Shown: positions 29,816 to 38,138 of the stretch, piece after piece
Layout of the letters: every line of letters begins with the position of its first letter
Position numbering within the stretch: position 1 is the first letter of the stretch
DNA from: Chloroherpetonaceae bacterium
GTDB lineage: Bacteria; Bacteroidota; Chlorobiia; Chlorobiales; Chloroherpetonaceae
Assembly (NCBI GenBank): GCA_028277445.1
Contig: JANQGG010000028.1
Coordinates: forward strand, 1 to 64,000
Reading direction: 5' to 3'
DNA: 64,000 bases
Made by a program: the position numbers and the translations under genes
Notes under the pieces: model-generated
Seen by the model: the letters and a program-made list of their open reading frames with translations, nothing else
Told to the model about the DNA's origin: nothing
Database searches by the model: none

Positions 29816-30808
29816 TTGATCACAGAAAAAAAACTTTCGATTAAAGGCGTTGAACCCGTCTTAATATTTGGAGTTCATGACGTTCATCTTAATCGCATTG
29901 AGGATGAATTTGAAGATGTTCAGATTTTAGCCAGAGGAAATACTTTAACACTGCGAGGCAATGAAGAAAAAGTTAAGCTCGTCGAAAATGTTTTTACCGA
30001 ACTAATTTTTTTGATCAACCAAAATGGTGAATTATTGCCACATGATATTGAAACGGTCATTAAACTTACCAGCTCAGATTCTGTAAAACAGCCTGAAACA
30101 AAACGCTCTCAGGATAATGATTTTGATGATATCATTATTACTACCAAAAATGATCCAGTAAGAGCCAGAACCCCTGGTCAGCGTCGCATGGTTGCCGAAG
30201 CGAAACGTAACGACATAGTGTTTGCCATTGGTCCTGCTGGTACAGGTAAAACATATACAGCCGTTGCTATTGCGGTTTCTTTTATGAAACGAAAAGAGAT
30301 CAGCAAAATTGTTTTAGCTCGCCCCGCCGTTGAAGCAGGCGAAAGTTTGGGATTTCTTCCGGGTGATCTGGCTCAAAAAATTGATCCTTATCTCCGTCCG
30401 CTTTATGATGCGCTTCAAGACATGCTCACCTCAGAAAAATTAAAAACTTTTTTAGAGCGAAAAACAATTGAAATTGTTCCATTGGCGTATATGCGCGGTA
30501 GAACTTTAAACAATGCATTTATCATATTGGATGAAGCTCAAAACGCAACAAACATGCAAATGAAAATGTGCTTAACGCGATTGGGCATTAATTCTAAAGC
30601 CATCATCACCGGAGATGTAACCCAAATTGATTTACCTAAAAAAGAAGACTCCGGGCTTATTCAAGCAAAAACTTTGCTGGAAAACGTAAAAGGGATCGGC
30701 TTCGTTTACCTTGACAAATTAGATGTCGTCAGGCATCGCTTAGTCAGAGACATTATCGATGCATACGATTCACATAAGCAAAATATTAATTCTCAAAAAG
30801 AACTTTAA
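29816..30808 (+). CDS. phoH: PhoH-like ATPase
   Basis: Protein of 330 residues. The N-terminal KH-like part (about 1-95) includes LARGNTLTLRG. The P-loop ATPase domain has Walker A GPAGTGKTYTA, ARPAVEAGE, Walker B FIILDEAQNA, and ITGDVTQIDLP. Such proteins are cytosolic, linked to RNA metabolism and often to ybeY, which is not adjacent here. The frame opens with a TTG at 29816; a stop lies just upstream, so no earlier start is possible. No ribosome binding site is visible near it. Confidence 0.9.
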   Translation: MITEKKLSIKGVEPVLIFGVHDVHLNRIEDEFEDVQILARGNTLTLRGNEEKVKLVENVFTELIFLINQNGELLPHDIETVIKLTSSDSVKQPETKRSQDNDFDDIIITTKNDPVRARTPGQRRMVAEAKRNDIVFAIGPAGTGKTYTAVAIAVSFMKRKEISKIVLARPAVEAGESLGFLPGDLAQKIDPYLRPLYDALQDMLTSEKLKTFLERKTIEIVPLAYMRGRTLNNAFIILDEAQNATNMQMKMCLTRLGINSKAIITGDVTQIDLPKKEDSGLIQAKTLLENVKGIGFVYLDKLDVVRHRLVRDIIDAYDSHKQNINSQKEL

Positions 30809-30882
30809 ATCATAAAACTGAATTATATCAGTAAAAAACCGCCATTGATCTTTAAGATCCTGATTTTTTCTATAACTCTTAA

Positions 30883-31200
<318 letters not shown>

Positions 31201-31221
31201 TGTACCGTCCATACTTAAAAT

Positions 31222-31247
31222 AAGCAGCCTTAGCGCTGCTTTTTTAT
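31222..31247 (+). terminator. Rho-independent terminator between the two ferredoxin genes
   Basis: A 7-bp stem (31222-31228 with 31235-31241), 6-nt loop, then a T-run. It shows that the first ferredoxin has its own transcript end. Confidence 0.85.
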
Positions 31248-31458
31248 TAATCCCCGCCTAACAGTTTAATAAGTATAATTACTAATATGCCTAACAATTT
31301 TAGTTAAATATTCAGCTTTTATCCCCCTGAATATTTTAACAATTTCTTTTTTTTATTATTTTGCTAGATACCGTTCTTTTCTAAGAAGGATTGGAAAAAG
31401 AATTTTCATTCCAAAGTTTATTTAATTCTCAAAAGTTAAATTAGGAAGGATATATATC

Positions 31459-31755
31459 ATGGCTCTAATGATCACTGAAGAATGCATCAACTGCTCAGCA
31501 TGCATTCCGGAATGCCCAAACACAGCAATCTATGAACCTGGTGATCCATGGGAACTATTTGGTGAAAGTTATGAAGCTTTAAATGATGAAATCACATATA
31601 TCGTGCCAGACAAATGTACGGAGTGTGTTGGCTATCATGAAGAACCTCAGTGTATTCCTGTTTGCCCTTCTGACTGTATCGTTAAAGATCCTAACTTTGA
31701 TGAATCAGAAGAAGACCTACTCGCTAAAAAGGAAGCATTGGAAGCTGATCAGTAA
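31459..31755 (+). CDS. 2[4Fe-4S] ferredoxin (second of tandem pair)
   Basis: Protein of 98 residues, a clear duplicate of the preceding gene: the same opening [12 protein letters not shown], the same spacing of all eight cluster cysteines (CINCSACIPECP; KCTECVGYHEEPQCIPVCP), the same inter-cluster WELFGESYEAL segment and tail. It lacks the extra Cys next to the last cluster seen in copy 1 (VDCC there, SDCI here). A 258-nt gap with a terminator and an AGGAAGGA ribosome binding site (31443-31450) means it is independently expressed. Confidence 0.9.
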   Translation: MALMITEECINCSACIPECPNTAIYEPGDPWELFGESYEALNDEITYIVPDKCTECVGYHEEPQCIPVCPSDCIVKDPNFDESEEDLLAKKEALEADQ

Positions 31756-31781
31756 AAGCGGTTTATTCATCTAAAAAATTA

Positions 31782-31807
31782 AGCGGTTTCTTCAGAAGCC
31801 GCTTTTA
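31782..31807. terminator. Bidirectional terminator between ferredoxin 2 and the Rieske gene
   Basis: A 10-bp stem with one G-T wobble (31782-31791 with 31794-31803) has T-runs on both strands. It serves the converging ferredoxin and Rieske genes. Confidence 0.82.
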
Positions 31808-32173
31808 CTACATTTTTGGTGAAACAAATATTACCCCCTCAATTTCCTGAATATCAAATTTTAAAAGCGGCGCAATAGGGCATGGGCCGCTGACACATTT
31901 ACCTGTCGTAGGCTCAAATAATGCCCAATGTTTTCTACATATCAAATAACTGCCATCAGCGTTAAACAAACCTTCCTGTGAAGTATCCAAAGGAATTCCG
32001 GCATGCGGACAAATATTAAGATAGGCGTACAAATTGTTTCTATAGTTTATGACAACGCCTTCATAAGCATATCCATCGTAATTATAGTTAAAGGATTTAA
32101 AGTCTCCATCTTGTAATTCCTCTACCCGACATACTTCAATTAAAGTTTGAGTATTTGTTACTTGGACTTCCAT
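31808..32173 (-). CDS. Rieske-type [2Fe-2S] ferredoxin
   Basis: Protein of 121 residues. The Rieske ligands are present as CPHAGIPL near residue 55 and CRKHWALF near 80. There is no signal or membrane segment, so it is a soluble Rieske ferredoxin, as found with oxygenases or as NirD-like proteins. A second Cys pair (GKCVSGPC) follows. It converges on the second ferredoxin gene. No oxygenase or nitrite reductase gene is nearby, so the partner is unknown. Confidence 0.85.
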   Translation of the reverse strand: MEVQVTNTQTLIEVCRVEELQDGDFKSFNYNYDGYAYEGVVINYRNNLYAYLNICPHAGIPLDTSQEGLFNADGSYLICRKHWALFEPTTGKCVSGPCPIAPLLKFDIQEIEGVIFVSPKM

Positions 32174-32255
32174 TTATCATGATTTATTTTTAAAGTTTAA
32201 GTATCTAATCCATTTTTATAGTAAATGGTTTCTTAACCTCAAACCTTAACCCATT

Positions 32256-32495
32256 ATGACTGAAGAGAATGATATTAATTTTGAAGAACCTGTTTCTGAA
32301 GCGCAACGCACTAATGCTAAATCGTCTGAATATTCAGAGTTATATGAGCAACTAAAAGACAGCAAAGTCGTTACCAATTTAAAACCACTAGTACATCAGG
32401 GGATTTCTTACATTCAAAAAAATCCGATACAATCATCTTTAATCGCTTTAGGCTCCGGATTGTTAATGGGATTGTTACTTAATAGAAGAAGGTAA
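32256..32495 (+). CDS. Small ElaB/YqjD (DUF883)-like membrane-anchored protein
   Basis: Protein of 79 residues. An acidic N-terminus (TEENDINFEEP) is followed by an amphipathic stretch and a C-terminal membrane segment (about 53-75) ending in NRRR. The NPIQSSLIALGSGLLMGLLL wording is that of the ElaB/YqjD (DUF883) family, whose E. coli members sit in the inner membrane and bind ribosomes. It heads a run of three small membrane-associated genes like the E. coli yqjD-yqjE-yqjK cluster (analogy). Confidence 0.62.
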   Translation: MTEENDINFEEPVSEAQRTNAKSSEYSELYEQLKDSKVVTNLKPLVHQGISYIQKNPIQSSLIALGSGLLMGLLLNRRR

Positions 32496-32535
32496 GCTTG
32501 ATCGGTTTAAATAATTCAAAAATTCATTATCACGA

Positions 32536-32910
32536 ATGTCTAATCTTGACGAGAAAAAACAGGCTCTCAATAAGAAAGTCAGTTCATTAATAGAAAATAC
32601 GGTTTCGGATACATATTCCGATATTCATGATATTTTCACTGCTAAAATTGAACTGGCAAAGCTTGAACTCACCGAACAATTGGCCGATATTCTTGCTAAG
32701 ATCATCATTCTTATTGTTCTATTAATTGCAGGGTTGTATTTAGTTTCTGCATTAGCGATTTTTATCGGAGACATAAGCGGATATTCATGGCTTGGATACC
32801 TTCTCATTAGTTTAGTAATCTTCATTGTAAGTATTAGTTTATTACACTTTAAACCTGAATACCTTACAGACAAAATTCAACAGTTTATTTATCGCGATCA
32901 AAATTCGTAA
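32536..32910 (+). CDS. YqjE/holin-superfamily membrane protein
   Basis: Protein of 124 residues. After a hydrophilic start and the segment FTAKIELAKLELTEQLADI come two membrane helices (about 53-75 and 84-105) joined by a short loop. The layout and the KIELAKLE helix match the putative holin / YqjE family. It lies 40 nt after the DUF883-like gene. Despite the family name there is no phage context here. Confidence 0.65.
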   Translation: MSNLDEKKQALNKKVSSLIENTVSDTYSDIHDIFTAKIELAKLELTEQLADILAKIIILIVLLIAGLYLVSALAIFIGDISGYSWLGYLLISLVIFIVSISLLHFKPEYLTDKIQQFIYRDQNS

Positions 32911-33022
32911 CTTTACAGCTATAATTTCTGGCTTTTCATATCATTTTCTCATCCACGAAAGCGCTTTTGAGATGCACTCTTTCAACAACTTGTCTAAACA
33001 TACGGACTAAACTATTAATTCT

Positions 33023-33454
33023 ATGAGCGATCCTATTGAACGACTTGAGTCTAAAAAGGCTGAATTAGAAAACCTGATTTCTGAAAAAACCGAGCAAATA
33101 CAACAACGCGCCACGAATTTAAAAAACGAAATAGAAGACCGTGTTAATCCTGAAGAAATCATTCGAAATAACCCGGTGACTTCGGTTGGCGTTTCTTTCG
33201 GAATTGGTTTTGTAATTGGTTCGATCATTAAACGCTCTTCGAAATCCGACAATCACACTACAAAATCCGCTCAAAATCACCCTAAAAATTATTCTGAGAA
33301 AAATTTGTCGCGATTTATTTCAGAATTCACTTATGACGTTTTCGATGCATTTAAGGATCTTGCAATCGGCGCTCTTGTTGATTATGCCTCTACAAAATTT
33401 TCGGATGTTTCCTCATCGGAGAACAAAAATGGGATGAATGAAGTTAATAAGTAA
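33023..33454 (+). CDS. Small YtxH/DUF883-like protein
   Basis: Protein of 143 residues. An N-terminal coiled coil (about 4-45, RLESKKAELENLISEKTEQI) leads to a membrane segment with a glycine-zipper look (NPVTSVGVSFGIGFVIGSII, about 53-72). A Ser/Lys-rich linker and an amphipathic C-terminal region follow. It resembles YtxH/DUF883 anchors. It forms the third of a co-directional set and is 29 nt before a WD40 gene. Confidence 0.58.
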   Translation: MSDPIERLESKKAELENLISEKTEQIQQRATNLKNEIEDRVNPEEIIRNNPVTSVGVSFGIGFVIGSIIKRSSKSDNHTTKSAQNHPKNYSEKNLSRFISEFTYDVFDAFKDLAIGALVDYASTKFSDVSSSENKNGMNEVNK

Positions 33455-33483
33455 AATTAATTTCATTTTTAATAAATCCCATT

Positions 33484-34437
33484 ATGACACAGAGTGTATT
33501 ATCAAAACGTTTCAGCTTACTTCGTTCATTTACAGAAAATAAAGAAAATGCTTATGCCGTAGCTTTTTCAAGCGATGGAAAAACTTTTGCCGCCGGTGGC
33601 GGTTTAAGAGCTGTATTCATTTATGATTTATTGAACGACAAAGCCATTGGCGGTCTGGCCGACCATTCCCAATCCATCTATTCCATAAAATATTCCAAAA
33701 ATGGGATGTGGTTTTTTTCAACGGGTAGAGATGGCAAGGTTTTGGTTTATGATACAAAACAATACGATAAGATTGCCGATCTTCTTCCTGAGTTCGACCT
33801 CTCCACTGCGCATCCTCAACAAATACCCAACTATAGTTTGGCTTTAAGCCCAGATGAAAATATCCTTGCTGTAGGTGGAAGTGGCGGTGTTCTCAGACTT
33901 TATAAAACAACTGACTGGTCTTTGTTCAAAATAATCCCTCTCCATAAAGGAAATATTCGTAGCATTTGTTTTTCTCCTAATGGAGAGCTCGTAGCTACAG
34001 GCAGTAGTGATAACACTGTTATTATTTCGGATGCCCAGACATTTGAACCGATTCAAACCCTTGAAGGTCATGGTGATAGCGTATTTTCCACACTATTTTC
34101 ACCTGATGGAAAGTTGTTTGCTACCGGAGGAAAAGATGCGAGATTGAGAATATGGTCTGTAGAAGGCAGAAACTTAATCCCAAAAGTTAAAATCATAGCA
34201 CATACGTTCGCAATAAAAAGCATGTGCTTCCCGAATAATTCCTATGAGCTTATTACGGTTAGTCAAGATAAAACCATAAAATTATGGGATTTAAATTTTA
34301 TGAAAGCAATAGAAAGTATCGATAAACATCTTGAAGGCCACTCGTTTACCATTAATTCAGTGGATGTTTCTCACGATAACAATTATATGGTGACTGGTAG
34401 TGATGATAAACTTGTAAAGCTTTGGAAGCTAAGCTGA
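33484..34437 (+). CDS. WD40-repeat beta-propeller protein
   Basis: Protein of 317 residues made almost entirely of WD40 repeats. About seven blades are visible from recurring units such as SICFSPNGELVATGSSDNTV, FSPDGKLFATGGKDARLRIW, ITVSQDKTIKLWD and VTGSDDKLVKLW. It has no signal peptide and no catalytic domain, so it is probably a cytosolic scaffold. It starts 29 nt after the small YtxH-like gene and is likely in its transcript. The partner is unknown. Confidence 0.85.
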   Translation: MTQSVLSKRFSLLRSFTENKENAYAVAFSSDGKTFAAGGGLRAVFIYDLLNDKAIGGLADHSQSIYSIKYSKNGMWFFSTGRDGKVLVYDTKQYDKIADLLPEFDLSTAHPQQIPNYSLALSPDENILAVGGSGGVLRLYKTTDWSLFKIIPLHKGNIRSICFSPNGELVATGSSDNTVIISDAQTFEPIQTLEGHGDSVFSTLFSPDGKLFATGGKDARLRIWSVEGRNLIPKVKIIAHTFAIKSMCFPNNSYELITVSQDKTIKLWDLNFMKAIESIDKHLEGHSFTINSVDVSHDNNYMVTGSDDKLVKLWKLS

Positions 34438-34442
34438 AAAAC

Positions 34443-34468
34443 TAAGGCAACACAGCGCTGTTGCCTTA
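34443..34468 (-). terminator. Terminator between WD40 and peroxiredoxin genes
   Basis: A 10-bp perfect stem (34443-34452 with 34459-34468) with a 6-nt loop lies between convergent genes. The T-run is on the minus-strand side, so it mainly serves the peroxiredoxin gene. The plus-strand side has only a weak T-run. Confidence 0.78.
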
Positions 34469-34474
34469 ACCGGT

Positions 34475-35134
34475 TTATATGGATTTTTTGACCAGGTAAA
34501 AATCTACGATATCTTCGTACTTTCCAGGCGTTAACCTGTCTTTAACTTCTTCTGTCGTTTTTGGCGGCGGCACAATTACTTTATCGCCAGGCATCCAATT
34601 TGCCGGACAAGCTACCCCATTTTTATCTACAGTTTGCAATGCATCAACGGTTCTGATGATTTCATCCATATTTCGGCCTATATTCAACGGATAGTACAAA
34701 ATCAATCGAATAACATCCATCGGATCAATAATGAAAACTGCACGTATTGCAGCTGTTGTGCTTTCGCCATGAATCATGCCATATTTTTTTGCAACGCCCA
34801 TATCTAAATCTGCAATGATTGGAAACGGAATTTCAACACCTAATTTTTCTTTGATGTTTTGTTCCCAAGCCACATGTGCATGAATGCTATCAATACTCAA
34901 TCCCATGAGTTTCACATTTCGCTTTTTAAACGCTTCATTTTTTTGAGCAAATCCAACAAATTCTGTCGTACAAACCGGTGTAAAATCAGCTGGATGAGAA
35001 AACAAAATTGCCCAACTGTCTTTTTTAAATTTGCTGAAATTTAATTCCCCATGTGTTGTTGTTGCAGTAAAATTCGGCATTTTTTCACCTATCCGTGGCA
35101 TAGGAACAATCGAGGTTGTTTCTTGATCAATCAT
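34475..35134 (-). CDS. 1-Cys peroxiredoxin (Prx6 family)
   Basis: Protein of 219 residues. The peroxidatic cysteine is in SHPADFTPVCTTEF (about residue 55). The Prx6-type HAHVAWEQNI and the long C-terminal domain with PLNIGRNMDEIIR mark it as the 1-Cys class. It reduces hydrogen peroxide and organic hydroperoxides in the cytosol. A 7-1-7 inverted repeat 37-51 nt upstream resembles a PerR/Fur box (see separate entry). Confidence 0.93.
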   Translation of the reverse strand: MIDQETTSIVPMPRIGEKMPNFTATTTHGELNFSKFKKDSWAILFSHPADFTPVCTTEFVGFAQKNEAFKKRNVKLMGLSIDSIHAHVAWEQNIKEKLGVEIPFPIIADLDMGVAKKYGMIHGESTTAAIRAVFIIDPMDVIRLILYYPLNIGRNMDEIIRTVDALQTVDKNGVACPANWMPGDKVIVPPPKTTEEVKDRLTPGKYEDIVDFYLVKKSI

Positions 35135-35553
35135 AATTAGAGCTAAGTTTTGGTTTTAAAAAATCATTATTAGTAATAATTACTAGTAAATAATAGCTAT
35201 TTTTTAGATTTCCAAACGTTACAACCTGTTTTTTACAAATTATTTGCATTAAATTGCTGAAGTTCCTTAAACTGTGGTTTAGGATTAAAATGTTAATTGG
35301 TTGCTAAACTACCAAAATCCCACAACCCATACGGTGAACCGGAGTCTGAATTGTTCAGCTTAACACATACCAATCGCTTAAAACACAACTCTTTCAAGGT
35401 TATGATTCATTCACTAATTAAATTATAAGTTCACTTGTTTATTATATTGGTATGGTACTATGCAATGCAAATTTATTCAGTCAATAAACGTACTAAGTTA
35501 AAGATTAGTTTAAAACTAAGAAATTTGAATGCGATGAAAACTTGAAATGATTT
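35135..35553. other. Intergenic region, divergent promoters
   Basis: A 419-nt AT-rich gap between the divergent peroxiredoxin and Cys-rich genes. Apart from the 7-1-7 dyad near its left end, I see no gene, hairpin with T-run or repeat here. Confidence 0.5.
35171..35185 (-). promoter_or_regulatory. Candidate PerR/Fur-type operator upstream of the peroxiredoxin gene
   Basis: A perfect 7-bp inverted repeat around a single central A (TAGTAAT at 35171-35177, ATTACTA at 35179-35185). The 7-1-7 geometry is that of the PerR box, and five of seven bases per half match its TTATAAT consensus. It lies 37-51 nt before the start codon. The call rests on geometry and gene function; no PerR gene is in the window. 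Confidence 0.45.
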
Positions 35554-36081
35554 ATGAAGTGTTTAAAACGTTTAAAAATAAGACTTTTTAATAGGCTTGT
35601 TCGCGTTTCAGACAATCATAAATCAGCCCGCAAGGCCGTATCAAAAATTCTTTTAATGGAATTAAGCGGGATCAAGTGGTACAGTCCGTTATGGCATTTT
35701 AAAATCACCAAACGAATTCTTGGCAACCTTTTTAGAACGATAAAAAAAGAGATGCGCGGATATCAGGATCCAATATTTCATGTAAATCCGAAAGTGATTA
35801 TTTGTGAAGATTTTTCCTGTTTGAGAAGCCAGGACGGTGGATGTAACCCAGGGGAATTTACCTCCAAATGCCATGAATGTTGTTTTGGTGTAAAGCAAAA
35901 TGATGTGGGTGAATTAATTTCAACTTGGATAGACGCTGAAGGTAAACCAACCTGGCTTGAACTGTCGTGCAGAGATTGCCAATATTTTCAATCATCGTGT
36001 AAAGGCATTCATCCTAAACTTATTGAGGAAATAAAAACGCATCGTTTTCCAAACGTTTTACCGGAATATCCGGTAGCATAA
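35554..36081 (+). CDS. Cysteine-rich protein of unknown function
   Basis: Protein of 175 residues. A basic, helix-prone first half (about 1-75) is followed by a second half holding nine of the ten cysteines, in clusters (IICEDFSC, GGC, KCHECC, SCRDCQYFQSSC). The spacing suggests two metal or Fe-S sites. No named family recognised. It has no signal peptide. It is upstream of a decayed pterin-synthase gene and folE in the same direction. Confidence 0.55.
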   Translation: MKCLKRLKIRLFNRLVRVSDNHKSARKAVSKILLMELSGIKWYSPLWHFKITKRILGNLFRTIKKEMRGYQDPIFHVNPKVIICEDFSCLRSQDGGCNPGEFTSKCHECCFGVKQNDVGELISTWIDAEGKPTWLELSCRDCQYFQSSCKGIHPKLIEEIKTHRFPNVLPEYPVA

Positions 36082-36165
36082 AATTATACATTACGCTTAA
36101 TTGTGAATCATTATCACGAAAAAAACGAACCACAATTTAACAATGAGTGCTTTAAAATCCCTCAT

Positions 36166-36533
36166 ATGCTTTATGTAACGATTACAGCACAGTTTAATGC
36201 CATTCATCGATTATTCAATCCATTCTTATGTGAAGCGGAAAATAACAGTATATATGGGGGTTGTAACAAGTTTTATGATCATGGACATAATTATAAACTT
36301 GACATGACCGTAAAAGAAATGGGTGATCCAAAAACCAGCTACGTTTTTGACTTAAAGTTACTGGATCAAATTTTTCAAACGTACATTACATCAAAGGTAG
36401 ATCATAAGCGCCTGAACTTTTAACTAAATTTCCTGAAAGATGTTACACCCTCTTTGGAACTATTGGCCTTTGGAAAATTTTGCATCAACAGCTTGAAACT
36501 TTAAACTTAAACTGTGCTTACTTTAAGAAGTAA
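36166..36533 (+). pseudogene. queD: 6-pyruvoyl-tetrahydropterin synthase / QueD-family pseudogene
   Basis: The first two thirds look functional: an N-terminal MLYVTITAQFNAIHRL segment from the ATG at 36166, the catalytic Cys in GGCNKF and zinc ligands in DHGHNY. At 36421 a TAA stop falls exactly where the family has an Asp after DHKxLNx. Reading on in the same frame gives FLKDVTPSLELLA, matching the expected FLKDVxPTxENLA without a gap. Near 36466-36474 the frame then changes, and the +1 frame continues as LWKILHQQLETLNL until a stop at 36531-36533. The C-terminal substrate-binding Glu region is lost. A longer GTG-initiated frame from 36103 would add 21 residues not found in the family. Confidence 0.72.
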
Positions 36534-36608
36534 AGGTTTTAATCAGAACGAAACAATGTGACATACCTTGGCGAGAAAAGAGTTTAATTATTTACAATTC
36601 TAATATCA

Positions 36609-37322
36609 ATGATTATGAAAAAGACGGATGTTCCCCAAAACGGCCACAGTAATGGTTCACACATCGAATTTATAGATGCCATTACAGAGGAAATTGGCGA
36701 TGAACACGTTGGCACCAGTCCGGATACCCCTCTTCGGCCCGATGCATTTGAGCTCGATGATTCCTTAAAAATGGAGCTCATTGCAAAGCATTTTGAAGAA
36801 ATCATGCATATCATGGGATTAGACTTAACTGACGATAGTCTAAAAGGTACGCCAAAACGAGTGGCTAAAATGTACATCAGGGAAATTTTCAGTGGATTAA
36901 ATCCTGAAAACAAACCAAAAATCGCTCTATTTGAAAATGCGTATCACTACAATGAAATGCTTGTTGAAAAAGACATTATTGTCCATTCAACTTGTGAGCA
37001 TCATTTTATACCGATTATCGGTAAAGCGCATGTGGCTTATATTTCCAATGGGAAAGTTATTGGGCTATCTAAAATTAATCGTATTGTTCAATATTATGCA
37101 AAAAGACCTCAAGTTCAAGAACGAATGACCATACAGATTGCTAACGATCTTCAAAAAACGCTTCAAACCAAGGACGTGGCTGTTATTATAGATGCAAAAC
37201 ATCTATGTGTATCCATGCGTGGCGTTGAAGATGTTGGAAGCCAAACGGTAACCTCCTCGTATCTGGGTCAATTTAAGGAGGAAACTAAGAAGAGCGAATT
37301 TTTAAAGCATATTTACGGATAA
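36609..37322 (+). CDS. folE: GTP cyclohydrolase I
   Basis: Protein of 237 residues. A variable N-terminal 60 residues is followed by the complete GCYH-I domain. The zinc- and substrate-binding STCEHHFIPIIGKAHVAYI stretch, LSKINRIVQYYAKRPQVQER and the second zinc Cys in HLCVSMRGVED are all present. It converts GTP to dihydroneopterin triphosphate for folate or other pterins. It lies directly after the broken pyruvoyl-tetrahydropterin synthase gene, so the two probably once worked in the same pterin or queuosine branch. Its own terminator follows. Confidence 0.96.
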   Translation: MIMKKTDVPQNGHSNGSHIEFIDAITEEIGDEHVGTSPDTPLRPDAFELDDSLKMELIAKHFEEIMHIMGLDLTDDSLKGTPKRVAKMYIREIFSGLNPENKPKIALFENAYHYNEMLVEKDIIVHSTCEHHFIPIIGKAHVAYISNGKVIGLSKINRIVQYYAKRPQVQERMTIQIANDLQKTLQTKDVAVIIDAKHLCVSMRGVEDVGSQTVTSSYLGQFKEETKKSEFLKHIYG

Positions 37323-37330
37323 TGTGTTTA

Positions 37331-37358
37331 AAAGCAGGTCATCACCTGCTTTTTTTAT
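37331..37358 (+). terminator. Rho-independent terminator after folE
   Basis: A perfect 9-bp stem (37331-37339 with 37344-37352) with a 4-nt loop and an extended T-run, 8 nt after the folE stop. Confidence 0.9.
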
Positions 37359-37429
37359 TATGTTTTGCATTCCCGATGATTATTAGTATATCCTAAGCAT
37401 GAGTAACTAAAAAACTTTTTCTTCCAGGA

Positions 37430-38137
37430 ATGTCCGTTTTTTTAAGCTATCACAAAATCACATCACGAATTGATTTTGGTATATGCACCAGAAAACCCAA
37501 CGACTTTGAGCAAGATGTTGCCTATATTGCTTCATTGCCTAAATTGATTCAGCCCACCATTACGTTTGATGACGGATATATCGACACCTATACCGAAGCC
37601 TTCCCTATTCTTTCAAAATATGGCTTAAAAGCAACGCTGTTTGTAATTTCAGATATGATCGGTAAATCAAACTCCTGGGATGCAAACTTTTTTGGTTCAT
37701 TTAAACATATTACTCAATCGCAGTTGCGTGAGCTTTCTGATTACGGCTGGGTTATTGGAAGCCACACCAAGAGCCATCGTTCTCTGAAACGATTATCGCC
37801 GAATCAATTGCAAGAGGAACTGTGTTCTTCAAAACATTGCTTGGAAAATATTACCGGCAAACCCGTTGATTTTATATCATTTCCGTTTGGGCGCTATTCG
37901 CCGCAAGTCATTGAGTTTTGTAAAGGCGCCGGATACAAGCGTGCGCTTTCGATTGCTCAGGAAAGCCCGGATGGGTTTGTTCAGAGAAGCCTTGCCGTAT
38001 ATCGTTTTGATTCGATCAAACAAATTAAGGCGAAACTATCAAACCAGCAATTTGAGATGCTTAGACTGCGCGCCATTAATTCATTTTCGAATTTAACCGT
38101 TGTCATGCATCAACTAACTACTTACAGCACGTCGTAA
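37430..38137 (+). CDS. Polysaccharide deacetylase (NodB-type, CE4)
   Basis: Protein of 235 residues with the CE4 motifs: TFDDGYIDTY (metal and base Asp) near residue 46 and SHTKSHRSL (metal His pair) near 120, then SFPFGRYSP. The active site looks complete. There is no clear signal peptide. The family removes acetyl groups from chitin-like, peptidoglycan or exopolysaccharide chains. The AGGA just before the ATG is too close for normal initiation, but the N-terminal MSVFLSYHKI fits the family. One nt separates it from the next gene. Confidence 0.85.
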   Translation: MSVFLSYHKITSRIDFGICTRKPNDFEQDVAYIASLPKLIQPTITFDDGYIDTYTEAFPILSKYGLKATLFVISDMIGKSNSWDANFFGSFKHITQSQLRELSDYGWVIGSHTKSHRSLKRLSPNQLQEELCSSKHCLENITGKPVDFISFPFGRYSPQVIEFCKGAGYKRALSIAQESPDGFVQRSLAVYRFDSIKQIKAKLSNQQFEMLRLRAINSFSNLTVVMHQLTTYSTS

Positions 38138-38138
38138 C

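Noticed and set aside
30848-30860. Hairpin before ferredoxin 1 (GATCTT/AAGATC)
   Set aside because: The loop is one nt, so it cannot fold as a terminator in this form.
32536-32910. Phage holin interpretation of the two-helix protein
   Set aside because: No lysin, portal or other phage gene is nearby, and the neighbours fit the yqjD-yqjE-yqjK-like cluster better.
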